Below are positions 48,315-60,432 of a stretch of DNA of 64,000 bases, one piece after another (positions within the stretch are counted from its first letter, which is position 1; every line of letters begins with the position of its first letter). This DNA is from Atriophallophorus winterbourni (taxonomy: Eukaryota > Platyhelminthes > Trematoda > Plagiorchiida > Microphallidae). The DNA is taken from assembly GCA_013407085.1 (NCBI GenBank), contig JACCGJ010008607.1:1-64000 (forward strand), read 5' to 3'. The translations under genes were made by a program, and so were the position numbers. The notes below the pieces were generated by a model. The model saw only the letters and a program-made list of their open reading frames with translations. It was not told the DNA's origin and did no database searches.

Positions 48315-48363
48315 GGACAAAGCATACGCGAACTTAGCATCGCTTCATTGCAACGCCCAGTAC
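48315..48363. repeat. Single-copy 49-bp site without Penelope insert (spacer 3-4)
   Basis: GGACAAAGCATACGCG through CCAGTAC occurs once and continues directly into spacer. Other insert-free sites are at 49290-49338, 50265-50313 and 51216-51264. The last has the base pattern of right-hand repeats (GCAAAGTCC), while 49290 and 50265 have the left-hand pattern (TTCAACGTCC). Confidence 0.85.
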
Positions 48364-48926
48364 GCCTGACCTCAACACGCAAGCCACACCCTGGTAACCC
48401 ATTCCACCCGACTGACGGCCCGTCTACTTGCCCGCCGATGCCCGATCCGGCCATTGTTGAGTACAATGGCTGACCGCCTACACACGACCATGCAGCCGGA
48501 GTGCGTGCGTAGAATGAGCGAACTGTATTGTTAACGCAACGCTGGTGGGTTTTCGCGGTCAATGCGACGGGTTTGCGAAGTCGCTGGTGGCGTGTGCTCG
48601 TATAGTCCGTCGTACGTGTGAGTGATATTTGGATTTTGCGCTTGTCGGTTGCTGTGCCCTGGACTGTATGCCGAACTAGGCGAGTCTGGCTCGCGAGAGT
48701 GGGAACGAAGCGGGCGTGGGTGGGAAAGTAGTGTTCAGACGTTCCGCTTCTTTCCTATAAACGCTCTACTAATTAGTAGTGATGTTTGAAACAAAACGAT
48801 GGCGCTTTGTTTGCAAGCTCATTCCGCGACGGTAGACAGCGCCGCGGGTGGTACGCAAGCATACACCCGTTTGCCGAGCAATGGGCGCAAAACGTAGTGA
48901 AAATTCGGATAATTCACTTGCGAACA

Positions 48927-49045
48927 CGGCAGCGACACCCGGTATTCCCAGCCGGTCACCCATGCAAGTACTAACCGGGCCCAACGTTGCTTAACTTCGG
49001 TGATCGGACGAGAACCGGTGTTTCCAACGTGGTATGGTCGCGGCC
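48927..49045 (-). rRNA. 5S rRNA copy 4 (variant, lost terminator)
   Basis: RNA position 115 is U instead of G, giving a C-U mismatch in helix I. The T4 terminator reads GTGTTC. It may be non-functional or read through. Confidence 0.9.
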
Positions 49046-49901
49046 GAACGAGTGCGCACCACAGGCCTATATCAAACCAAACCGACAATAACTACGCACC
49101 ACACGCGTACACAACACCTACACCGCTGCCCGCACAACTACGTGCCGTACACAACCGTTCACATTCCGCCCGCAAACAATTGCATCGCCTAACACACTAG
49201 CTAGCATGGTATAAGAGAAAACGCGTACCACAAATTCAATCAGTGTCACACACCCAGCACCTACAACTTCTACATCAACTAACCGCGTGGGACAAAGCAT
49301 ACGCGAACTTAGCATCGCTTCATTTCAACGTCCAGTACGCCTGACCTCAACACGCAAGCCACACCCTGCTAACCCATTCCACCCGACTGACGGCCCATCT
49401 ACTTGCCCGCCGATGCCCGATCCGGCCATTGTTGAGTACAATGGCTGACCGCCTACACACGACCATGCAGACGGAGTGCGTGCGTAGAATGAGCGAACTG
49501 TATTGTTTACGCAACGCTGTTGGGTTTTCGCGGTCAATGCGACGGGTTTGCGAAGTCGCTGGTGGCGTGTGCTCGTATAGTCCGTCGTACGTGTGAGTGA
49601 TATTTGGATTTTGCGCTTGTCGGTTGCTGTGCCCTGGACTGTATGCCGAACTGGGCGAGTCTGGCTCGCGAGAGTGGGAACGAAGCGGGCGTGGGTGGGA
49701 AAGTAGTGTTCAGACGTTCCGCTTCTTTCCTATAAACGCTCTACTAATTAGTAGTGATGTTTGAAACAAAACGATGGCGCTTTGTTTGCAAGCTCATTCC
49801 GCGACGGTAGACAGCGCCGCGGGTGGTACGCCCGCATACACCCGTTTGCCGAGCAATGGGCGCAAAACGTAGTGAAAATTCGGATAATTCACTTGCGAAA
49901 A

Positions 49902-50020
49902 CGGCCGCGACACCCGGTATTCCCAGCCGGTCACCCATGCAAGTACTAACCGGGCCCAACGTTGCTTAACTTCGGTGATCGGACGAGAACCGGTGTTTCC
50001 AACGTGGTATGGTCGCGGCC
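49902..50020 (-). rRNA. 5S rRNA copy 5 (consensus)
   Basis: Consensus gene in a short type B unit, 975 bp from copy 4. Confidence 0.97.
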
Positions 50021-50852
50021 GAACGAGTGCGCACCACAGGCCTATATCAAACCAAAGCGACAATAACTACGCACCACACGCGTACACAACACCTAAACCG
50101 CTGCCCGCACAACTACCTGCCGTACACAACCGTTCACATTCCGCCCGCAAACAATTGCATCGCCTAACACACTAGCTAGCATGGTATTAGAGAAAACGCG
50201 TACCACAAATTCAACCAGTGTCACACACCCAGCATCTACAACTTCTACATCAACTAACCGCGTGGGACAAAGCATACGCGAACTTAGCATCGCTTCATTT
50301 CAACGTCCAGTACGCCTGACCTCAACACGCAAGCCACACCCTGCTAACCCATTCCACCCGACTGACGGCCCGTCTACTTGCCCGCCGATGCCCGATCCGG
50401 CCATTGTTGAGTACAATGGCTGACCGCCTACACACGACCATGCAGCCGGAGTGCGTGCGTAGAATGAGCGAACTGTATTGTTAACGCAACGCTGGTGTTT
50501 CGCGGTCAATGCGACGGGTTTGCGAAGTCGCTGGTGGCGTGTGCTCGTATAGTCAGTCGTACGTGTGAGTGATATTTGGATTTTGCGCTTGTCGGTTGCT
50601 GTGCGCTGGACTGTATGCCGAACTGGGCGAGTCTGGCTCGCGTGGGTGGTAAAGTAGTGTTCAGACGTTCCGCTTCTTTCCTATAAACGCTCTACTAATT
50701 AGTAGTGATGTTTGAAACAAAACGATGGCGCTTTGTTTGCAAGCTCATTCAGCGACGGTAGACAGCGCCGCGGGTGGTACGCAAGCATACACCCGTTTGT
50801 CGAGCAATGGGCGCAAAACGTAGTGAAAATTCCGGGGATTCACTTGCGAAAA

Positions 50853-50971
50853 CGGCCGCGACACCCGGTATTCCCAGCCGGTCACCCATGCAAGTACTAA
50901 CCGGGCCCAACGTTGCTTAACTTCGGTGAGCGGACGAGAACCGGTGTTTCCAACGTGGTATGGTCGCGGCC
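50853..50971 (-). rRNA. 5S rRNA copy 6 (one variant)
   Basis: A to C at RNA position 42 (50930). The surrounding unit is almost the same as that of copy 3. Confidence 0.95.
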
Positions 50972-51820
50972 GAACGAGTGCGCACCACAGGCCTATATCA
51001 AACCAAACCGACAATAACTACGCACCACACGCGTACACAACACCTAAACCGCTGCCCGCACAACTACGTGCCGTACACAACCGTTCACATTCCGCCCGCA
51101 AACAATTGCATCGCCCAACACACCAGCTAGCATGGTATCAGAGAAACGCGTACCACAATTCAACCAAGTGTCACCACCCATCCATCTACAACTCTCTACA
51201 CAACTACGCAGCGTGGGACAAAGCATACGCGAACTTAGCATCGCTTCATTGCAAAGTCCAATACGCCTGACCTCAACGCGCAAGCCACACCCTTCTAACC
51301 AATTCCACCCGACTGACGGCCCGTCTACTTCCCCGCCGATGCCCGATCCGGCCATTATTGGGTACAATGGCTGACCGCCTACACACCACCATGCCGCCGG
51401 AGGGCGTGCGTAGAATGAGCGAAGTGTATTATTAACGCAACGCTCGTGTTTCGCGGTCAAAGCGACGGGTTTGCGAAGTCGCTCGTTGCGTGTGGTCGTA
51501 TAGTCGTACGTGCGAGTGATAATTCGATTTTGCGCTTGTGGGTTGCTGTGCCGTGGAGTGTGTGCGGAACTCGGCGAGGCTGGCTCGCGAGAGTGGGAAC
51601 GAACCGTGCGTGGTTGCGAAAGTAGTGTTCACATGTTTCGCTTTTTCCTATAAACGATCTACCTATTAGTAGTGATGTTTGAAAACAAAACGAGGGCGCT
51701 TTGTTTGCAAGCGCATTCAGCGACCGTAGGCAGCGTCGCGGGTGGTACGCAAGCATACCCACGTTTGCCGAACAATGGGTGCAAAACGTAGTGAAAATTC
51801 GGAGAATTCACTTGCGAAAA

Positions 51821-51939
51821 CGGCCGCGACACCCGGTATTCCCAGCCGGTCACCCATGCAAGTACTAACCGGGCCCAACGTTGCTTAACTCCGGTGATCG
51901 GACGAGAACCGGTGTTTCCAACGTGGTATGGTCGCGGCC
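51821..51939 (-). rRNA. 5S rRNA copy 7 (one variant)
   Basis: A to G at RNA position 49 (51891), at the start of the internal A-box area. Spacer returns to type A. Confidence 0.95.
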
Positions 51940-52235
51940 GAACGAGTGCGCACCACAGGCCTATATCAAACCAAACCGACAATAACTACGCACCACACAC
52001 GTACACAACACCTAAACCGCTGCCCGCACAACAACGTGCCCTACACAACCGTTCAAAATCCGACCCGAAATCAATTGCATCGCCTAACACACTAGCTAGC
52101 ATGGTATAAGAGAAAACGCGTACCACACATTGAACCAGTGTCACACACACTCGGCATCGCCAACTTCTATATCAACTAACCGCGTGGGACAAAGCATACG
52201 CGAACTTAGCATCGCTTCATTTCAACGCCCAGTAC

Positions 52236-52585
52236 TCTTGAGTAACTAATGACGCTCTGGGATCTGTGCCTCCACACTCCATTCAAGTTCAATGGAAAAT
52301 TGTATGAGCAGATCAAAGGAATTCCAATGGGGTTGCCTATCTCTGGACTGATAGTGGAAGGTGTAATGTAGAGATTGGAACGCATTACCATTCCTCTAAT
52401 AGAACCGAAACTAGGGTACGCTACGTGGACGACACTCGTCAAAATCAAGAGATTGCAAGTCGAATACCCTCATAGACCACTGAACTCTGTCTTCACGGGA
52501 ATAAAGTTCACGAAAGAAACAGAAATCAACAGGTGCCTACCGTTCTTGGATGTCCTCGTCACTAGAAGCGACACAGGATTCCTCC
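52236..52585 (+). mobile_element. Penelope-like RT fragment in 5S spacer, insert 4
   Basis: Left repeat 52187-52235. Start text LWDLCLHTPF. Indels near 52412-52437 break the YVDD region. First insert after the four empty spacers. Confidence 0.8.
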
Positions 52586-53201
52586 GGACAAAAGCATACG
52601 CGAACTTAGCACCTTCATTGCAAAAGTCCAGTACGCTGACCTAACGCGCAATCCAACACCCTTCTACCCAATTCCACCCGACGACGGCCCGTCATACCGT
52701 CCCCGCCGATGCCCGATCCGGCCATTATTGGGTACAATGCTGACCGACCTACACACCACCATGCCGCCTGGAGTGGCGGTGCGTAGAATGAAGCGAAGTG
52801 TTTATTACCGCAACGCTACGTGTTTTCGCGGTCAAAGCGACGGGTTTTGCGAAGCTCGCTCGTTGCGTGTGGTTTCGTATGTCCGTACGTGGCGAGTGAT
52901 ATTCGATGTTGCGCTTGTTGGGTTGCTTGTCCGTGGACTGTGTTGCGGAACTCGGTCGCAGGCTGGCTCCGAGAGTGGGAACGAACCGTGCGTGGTTGCG
53001 AAAGTAGTGTTCACGTGTTTCGCTTTTCCTATAAACGATCTACTTATTAGTAGTGATGTTTGAAAACAAAACGAGGGCGCTTTGTTTGCAAGCGCATTCA
53101 GCGACCGTAGGCAGCGTCGCGGGTGGTACGCAAGCATACACACGTTTGTCGAACAATGGGTGCAAAACGTAGTGAAAATTCGGAGAATTCACTTGCGAAA
53201 A

Positions 53202-53320
53202 CGGCCGCGACACCCGGTATTCCCAGCCGGTCACCCATGCAAGTACTAACCGGGCCCAACGTTGCTTAACTTCGGTGATCGGACGAGAACCGGTGTTTCC
53301 AACGTGGTATGGTCGCGGCC
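53202..53320 (-). rRNA. 5S rRNA copy 8 (consensus)
   Basis: Consensus gene. The spacer on its lower-coordinate side contains the indel-rich patch 52400-53000. Confidence 0.96.
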
Positions 53321-53616
53321 GAACGCGTGCGCACCACAGGCCTATATCAAACCAAACCGACAATAACTACGCACCACACACGTACACAACACCGAAACCG
53401 CTGCCCGCACAACAACGTGCCCTACACAACCGTTCACAATCCGACCCGAAATCAATTGCATCGCCTAACACACTAGCTAGCATGGTATAAGAGAAAACGC
53501 GTACCACACATTGAACCAGTGTCACACACACTCGGCATCGCCAACTTCTACATCAACTAACTGCGTGGGACAAAGCATACGCGAACTTAGCATCGCTTCA
53601 TTTCAACGCCCAGTAC

Positions 53617-53969
53617 TCTTGAGTAACTAATGACGCTCTGGGATCTTTGCCTCCACACTCCATTCAAGTTCAATGGAAAATTGTATGAGCAGATCAAAAG
53701 AATTCCAATGGGGTTGCCTATCTCTGGACCGATAGTGGAAGGTGTAATGTAGAGATTGGAACGCATTACCATTCCTCTAATAGAACCGAAACTTAGGGTA
53801 CGCTACGTGGACGACACCTTCGTCAAAATCAAGAGATTGCAAGTCGAATACCCTCATAGACCACTGAATTGTGTCTTCACGGGAATAAAGTTCACGAAAG
53901 AAACAGAAATCAACAGGTGCCTACCGTTCTTGGATGTCCTCGTCACTAGAAGCGACACAGGATTCCTCC
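53617..53969 (+). mobile_element. Penelope-like RT fragment in 5S spacer, insert 5
   Basis: Repeats start at 53568 and 53970. LWDLCLHTPF haplotype with the TAG stop; YVDD kept. Confidence 0.85.
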
Positions 53970-54574
53970 GGACAAAGCATACGCGAACTTAGCATCGCTT
54001 CATTGCAAAGTCCAGTACGCCTGACCTCAACGCGCAAGCCACACCCTTCTAACCAATTCCACCCGACTGACGGCCCGTCTACTTCCCCGCCGATGCCCGA
54101 TCCGGCCATTGTTGGGTACAATGGCTGACCGCCTACACACCACCATGCCGCCGGAGTGCGTGCGTAGAATGAGCGAACTGTATCATGAACGCAACGCTCG
54201 TGTTTCGCGGTCAAAGCGACGGGTTTGCGAAGACGCTCGTTGCGTGTGGTCGTATAGTCGTACGTGTGAGTGATAATTCGATTTTGCGCTTGTGGGTTGC
54301 TGTTCCCTGGACTGTGTGCGGAACTCGGCGAGGCTGGCTCGCGAGAGTGGGAACGAACCGTGCGTGGTTGCGAAAGTAGTGTTCACATGTTTCGCTTTTT
54401 CCTATAAACGATCTACTTATTAGTAGTGATGTTTGAAAACAAAACGAGGGCGCTTTGTTTGCAAGCGCATTCAGCGACCGTAGGCAGCGTCGCGGGTGGT
54501 ACGCAAGCATACACACGTTTGCCGAACAATGGGTGCAAAACGTAGTGAAAATTCGGAGAATTCACTTGCGAAAA

Positions 54575-54693
54575 CGGCCGCGACATCCGGTATTCCCAGC
54601 CGGTCACCCATGCAAGTACTAACCGGGCCCAACGTTGCTTAACTTCGGTGATCGGACGAGAACCGGTGTTTCCAACGTGGTATGGTCGCGGCC
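54575..54693 (-). rRNA. 5S rRNA copy 9 (one variant)
   Basis: G to A at RNA position 108 (54586), just before helix I. Confidence 0.95.
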
Positions 54694-54987
54694 GAACGAG
54701 TGCGCACCACAGGCCTATATCAAACCAAACCGACAATCACTACGCACCACACACGTACACAACACCTACACCGCTGCCCGCACAACAACGTGCCCTACAC
54801 AACCGTTCACAATCCGACCCGAAATCAATTGCATCGCCTAACACACTAGCTAGCATGGTATAAGAGAAAACGCGTACCGCACATTGAACCAGTGTCACAC
54901 ACTCGGCATCGTCAACTTCTACATCAACTAACCGCGTGGGACAAAGCATACGCGAACTTAGCATCGCTTCATTTCAACGTCCAGTAC

Positions 54988-55363
54988 TATTGAGTAACTA
55001 ATGACGCTCTTCGATCTTTGCCTCCACACTCAATTCAAGTTCAATGGAAAATTGTATGAGCAGATCGAAGGAATTCCAATGGGGTTGCCTATCTCTGGAC
55101 TGATAGTGGAAGGTGTAACGTGGAGGTTGGAACGCATTACCATTCCGCTAATAGAACCGAAACTTAGGGTACGCTACGTGGACGACACCTTCGTCAAAAT
55201 CAAGAGATTGCAAGTCGAATACCCTCATAGACCACTGAATTGTGTCTTCACGGAAATAAAGTTCACGAAAGAAACAGAAATCAACAGGTGCATACCGTTC
55301 TTGGATGTCCTCGTCACTAGAAGCGACACAGGATTCCTCCGGACAAAGCATACGCGAACTTAG
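54988..55363 (+). mobile_element. Penelope-like RT fragment in 5S spacer, insert 6 (uninterrupted ORF)
   Basis: The only copy in which the reading frame is open across the insert (ORF 55001-55363, 120 codons). The usual TAG is TGG (VEGVTWRLERI). Start text is LFDLCLHTQF. The ORF ends in RTKHTRT, read partly from the right 49-bp repeat at 55341. Too short to be an active enzyme. Confidence 0.85.
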
Positions 55364-55945
55364 CATCGCTTCATTGCAAAGTCCAGTACGCCTGACCTCA
55401 ACGCGCAAGCCACACCCTTCTAACCAATTCCACCCGATTGACGGCCCGTCTACTTCCCCGCCGATGCCCGATCCGGCCATTATTGGGTACAATGGCTGAC
55501 CGCCTACACCCCACCATGCCGCCGGAGTGCGTGCGTAGAATGAGCGAAGTGTATTATTAACGCAACGCTCGTGTTTCGCGGTCAAAGCGACGGGTTTGCG
55601 AAGTCGCTCGTTGCGTGTGGTCGTATAGTCGTACGTGCGAGTGATAATTCGATTTTGCGCTTGTGGGTTGCTGTGCCGTGGACTGTGTGCGGAACTCGGC
55701 GAGGCTGGCTCGCGAGAGTGGGAACGAACCGTGCGTGGTTGCGAAAGTAGTGTTCACGTGTTTCGCTTTTTCCTATAAACGATCTACTTATTAGTAGTGA
55801 TGTTTGAAAACAAAACGAGGGCGCTTTGTTTGCAAGCGCATTCAGCGACCGTAGGCAGCGTCGCGGGTGGTACGCAAGCATACACACGTTTGTCGAACAA
55901 TGGGTGCAAAACGTAGTGAAAATTCGGAGAATTAACTTGCGAAAA

Positions 55946-56064
55946 CGGCCGCGACACCCGGTATTCCCAGCCGGTCACCCATGCAAGTACTAACCGGGCC
56001 CAACGTTGCTTAACTTCGGTGATCGGACGAGAACCGGTGTTTCCGACGTGGTATGGTCGCGGCC
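55946..56064 (-). rRNA. 5S rRNA copy 10 (one variant)
   Basis: U to C at RNA position 20 (56045). Confidence 0.95.
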
Positions 56065-56360
56065 GAACGAGTGCGCACCACAGGCCTATATCAAACCAAA
56101 CCGACAATAACTACGCACCACACACGTACACAACACCTAAACCGCTGCCCGCACAACAACGTGCCCTACACAACCGTTCACAATCCGACCCGAAATCAAT
56201 TCCATCGCCTAACACACTAGCTAGCATGGTATAAGAGAAAACGCGTACCACACATTGAACCAGTGTCACACACACTCGGCATCGCCAACTTCGACATCAA
56301 CTAACCGCGTGGGACAAAGCATACGCGAACTTAGCATCGCTTCATTTCAACGCCCAGTAC

Positions 56361-56713
56361 TCTTGAGTAACTAATGACGCTCTGGGATCTTTGCCTCCAC
56401 ACTCCATTCAAGTTCAATGGAAAATTGTATGAGCAGATCAAAGGAATTCCAATGGGGTTGCCTATCTCTGGACTGAGAGTGGAAGGTGTAATGTAGAGAT
56501 TGGAACGCATTACCATTCCTCTAATAGAACCGAAACTTAGGGTACGCTACGTGGACGACACCTTCGTCAAAATCAAGAGATTGCAAGTCGAATACCCTTA
56601 TAGACCACTGAATTGTGTCTTCACGGGAATAAAGTTCACGAAAGAAACATAAATCAACAGGTGCCTACCGTTCTTGGATGTCCTCGTCACTAGAAGCGAC
56701 ACAGGATTCCTCC
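56361..56713 (+). mobile_element. Penelope-like RT fragment in 5S spacer, insert 7
   Basis: LWDLCLHTPF haplotype. It carries the TAG stop plus a TAA after FTKET. Confidence 0.85.
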
Positions 56714-57318
56714 GGACAAAGCATACGCGAACTTAGCATCGCTTCCTTGCAAAGTCCAGTACGCCTGACCTCAACGCGCAAGCCACACCCTTCTAACCAA
56801 TTCCACCCGACTGACGGCCCGTCTACTTCCCCGCCGATGCCCGATCGGGCCATTGTTGGGTACAATGGCTGACCGCCTACACCCCACCATGCCGCCGGAG
56901 TGCGTGCGTAGAATGAGCGAAGTGTATTATTAACGCAACGCTCGTGTTTCGCGGTCAAAGCGACGGGTTTGCGAAGTCGCTCGTTGCGTGTGGTCGTATA
57001 GTCGTACGTGCGAGTGATAATTCGATTTTGCGCTTGTGGGTTGCTGTGCCGTGGACTGTGTGCGGAACTCGGCGAGGCTGGCTCGCGAGAGTGGGAACGA
57101 ACCGTGCGTGGTTGCGAAAGTAGTGTTCACGTGTTTCGTTTTTTCCTATAAACGATCTACTTATTAGTAGTGATGTTTGAAAACAAAACGAGGGCGCTTT
57201 GTTTGCAAGCGCATTCAGCGACCGTAGGCAGCGTCGTGGGTGGTACGCAAGCATACACACGTTTGCCGAACAATGGGTGCAAAACGTAGTGAAAATTCGG
57301 AGAATTCACTTGCGAAAA

Positions 57319-57437
57319 CGGCCGCGACACCCGGTATTCCCAGCCGGTCACCCATGCAAGTACTAACCGGGCCCAACGTTGCTTAACTTCGGTGATCGGA
57401 CGAGAACCGGTGTTTCCAACGTGGTATGGTCGCGGCC
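57319..57437 (-). rRNA. 5S rRNA copy 11 (consensus)
   Basis: Consensus gene. Its upstream flank carries GACCTG where other copies have GGCCTG beside the TATA-like element. Confidence 0.96.
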
Positions 57438-57717
57438 GAACGAGTGCGCACCACAGGTCTATATCAAACCAAACCGACAATAACTACGCACCACACACGT
57501 ACACAACACCTAAACCGCTGCCCGCACAACAACGTGCCCTACACAACCGTTCACAATCCGACCCGAAATCAATTGCATTGCCTAACACACTAGCTAGCAT
57601 GGTATAAGACATTGAACCAGTGTCACACGCACTCGGCATCGCCAACTTCTACATCAACTAACCGCGTGGGACAAAGCATACGCGAACTTAGCATCGCTTC
57701 ATTTCAACGCCCAGTAC

Positions 57718-58070
57718 TCTTGAGTAACTAATGACGCTCTGGGATCTTTGCCTCCACACTCCATTCAAGTTCAATGGAAAATTGTATGAGCAGATCAAAA
57801 GAATTCCAATGGGGTTGCCTATCTCTGGACTGATAGTGGAAGGTGTAATGTAGAGATTGGAACGCATTACCATTCCTCTAATAGAACCGAAACTTAGGGT
57901 ACGCTACGTGGACGACACCTTCGTCAAAATCAAGAGATTGCAAGTCGAATACCCTTATAGACCACTGAACTGTGTCTTCACGGGAATAAAGTTCACGAAA
58001 GAAACATAAATCAACAGGTGCCTACCGTTCTTGGATGTCCTCGTCACTAGAAGCGACACAGGATTCCTCC
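57718..58070 (+). mobile_element. Penelope-like RT fragment in 5S spacer, insert 8
   Basis: Shares the extra TAA stop and a His to Tyr change (EYPYRP) with insert 7, so the two are sister units. Confidence 0.85.
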
Positions 58071-58672
58071 GGACAAAGCATACGCGAACTTAGCATCGCT
58101 TCATTGCAAGTCCGTACGCCTGACCTCAACGCGCAAGCCCACCCTTTCTACCAATTCCCCCCGACTGACGGCCCCGTCTCCTTTCCCCCCGATGCCTCGA
58201 TCCGGCCATTATTGGGTGCCAATGGCTGACCGCCTCAACACCACCATGCCGCCGAGGTGCGTGCGTATAATGAGCGAAGTTAATTATAACGCAAACGCTC
58301 ACACGTGTTCGCGGTCAAAGCGACGGGTTTTGCGAGTCGCTCGTTGCGTGTGGTCGTATAGTCGTACGTGCGATGATAATTTCGATTTGCGCTGTGGTTG
58401 CTGGCCGTGGACTGGGTGCGGAACTTCGCGAGGCCTGTCTCGCGAGAGTGTGACGAACCGTGGCGGGGTTTGCGAACGTAGGTTCACATGTTTCGCTTTT
58501 TCCTATACGTCTACTTATAGTAGTATTTTTGAAAACAAAACGAGGGCGCTTTGTTTTGCAAGCGCAATTCAGGCGACCGTAGGCGCTGCGCGGGTGGTAC
58601 GCAAGGCACCACACGTTTGCCGGAACAATGGGTGCAAAACGTAGTGAAAATTCGAGAATTCACTTGCGAAAA

Positions 58673-58799
58673 CGGCCCGCGAACACCCTTATTCCCAGCC
58701 GGTCACCCATGCAATTACTAACCGGGCCCAAACGTTTGCTTAACTTCGGTGATTGGGACGGACGAGAACGCGGTGTTTCCACGTGGTATGGTCGCGGCC
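58673..58799 (-). pseudogene. 5S rRNA copy 12, indel-damaged
   Basis: The gene is about 127 nt with several one- to five-base indels (for example GGCCCGCG, CCAAACGTTTGC, GATTGGGACGGACGAG). The whole stretch 58080-58980 is similarly damaged in coding, gene and spacer alike. That looks more like uncorrected consensus than natural decay. Confidence 0.8.
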
Positions 58800-59088
58800 A
58801 AGCGAGTGCGCACCACAGGCCTATATCAAACCAACGACAATAACTACCACCACACACGTACCACACCTAAATACCGCTTGTCCCGCCCAACAACGTGCCT
58901 ACACACCTTCACAATCGACCCGCAAATCATTCCTCGCTCTAAACACTAGCTAGCTGGTATAAGAGAAAACCGTACCACGTCGCATTGAACCAGTGTCACA
59001 CACTCGGCATCGCCAACTTCTACATCAACTAACCGCGTGGGACAAAGCATACGCGAACTTAGCATCGCTTCATTTCAACGTCCAGTAC

Positions 59089-59441
59089 TCTTGAGTAACT
59101 AATGACGCTCTTGGATCTTTGCTTCCACACTCAATTCAAGTTCAATGGAAAATTGTATGAGCAGATCAAAGGAATTCCAATGGGGTTGCCTATCTCTGGA
59201 CTGATAGTGGAAGGTGTAATGTAGAGATTGGAACGCATTACCATTCCTCTAATAGAACCGAAACTTAGGGTACGCTACGTGGACGACACCTTCGTCAAAA
59301 TCAAGAGATTGCAAGTCGAATACCCTCATAGACCACTGAATTGTGTCTTCACGGGAATAAAGTTCACGAAAGAAACAGAAATCAACAGGTGCCTACCGTT
59401 CTTGGATGTCCTCGTCACTAGAAGCGACACAGGATTCCTCC
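59089..59441 (+). mobile_element. Penelope-like RT fragment in 5S spacer, insert 9
   Basis: LDLCFHTQF haplotype like inserts 2 and 3. The spacer just after it lacks about 30 bp at 59578. Confidence 0.85.
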
Positions 59442-60019
59442 GGACAAAGCATACGCGAACTTAGCATCGCTTCATTGCAAAGTCCAGTACGCCTGACCTC
59501 AACGCGCAAGCCACACCCTTCTAACCAATTCCACCCGACTGACGGCCCGTCTACTTCCCCGCCGATGCCCGATCCGGTAACACACCACCATGCCGCCGGA
59601 GTGCGTGCGTAGAATGAGCGAAGTGTATTATTCACGCAACGCTCGTGTTTCGCGGTCAAAGCGACGGGTTTGCGAAGTCGCTCGTTGCGTGTGGTCGTAT
59701 AGTCGTACGTGTGAGTGATAATTCGATTTTGCGCTTGTGGGTTGCTGTGCCGTGGAGTGTGTGCGGAACTCGGCGAGGCTGGCTCGCGAGAGTGGGAACG
59801 AACCGTGCGTGGTTGCGAAAGTAGTGTTCACATGTTTCGCTTTTTCCTATAAACGATCTACTTATTAGGAGTGATGTTTGAAAACAAAACGAGGGCGCTT
59901 TGTTTGCAAGCGCATTCAGCGACCGTAGGCAGCGTCGCGGGTGGTACGCAAGCATACCCACGTTTGCCGAACAATGGGTGCAAAACGTAGTGAAAATTCG
60001 GAGAATTCACTTGCGAAAA

Positions 60020-60138
60020 CGGCCGCGACACCCGGTATTCCCAGCCGGTCACCCATGCAAGTACTAACCGGGCCCAACGTTGCTTAACTTCGGTGATCGG
60101 ACGAGAACCAGTGTTTCCAACGTGGTATGGTCGCGGCC
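60020..60138 (-). rRNA. 5S rRNA copy 13 (one variant)
   Basis: C to U at RNA position 29 (60110). Confidence 0.95.
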
Positions 60139-60432
60139 GAACGAGTGCGCACCACAGGCCTATATCAAACCAAACCGACAATAACTACGCACCACACACG
60201 TACACAACACCTAAACCGCTGCCCGCACAACAACGTGCCCTACACAACCGTTCACAATCCGCCCCGAAATCAATTGCATCGCCTAACACACTAGCTAGCA
60301 TGGTATAAGAGAACACGCGTACCACACATTGAACCAGTGTCACACACTCGGCATCGCCAACTTCTGCATCAACTAACCACGTGGGACAAAGCATACGCGA
60401 ACTTAGCATCGCTTCATTTCAACGTCCAGTAC

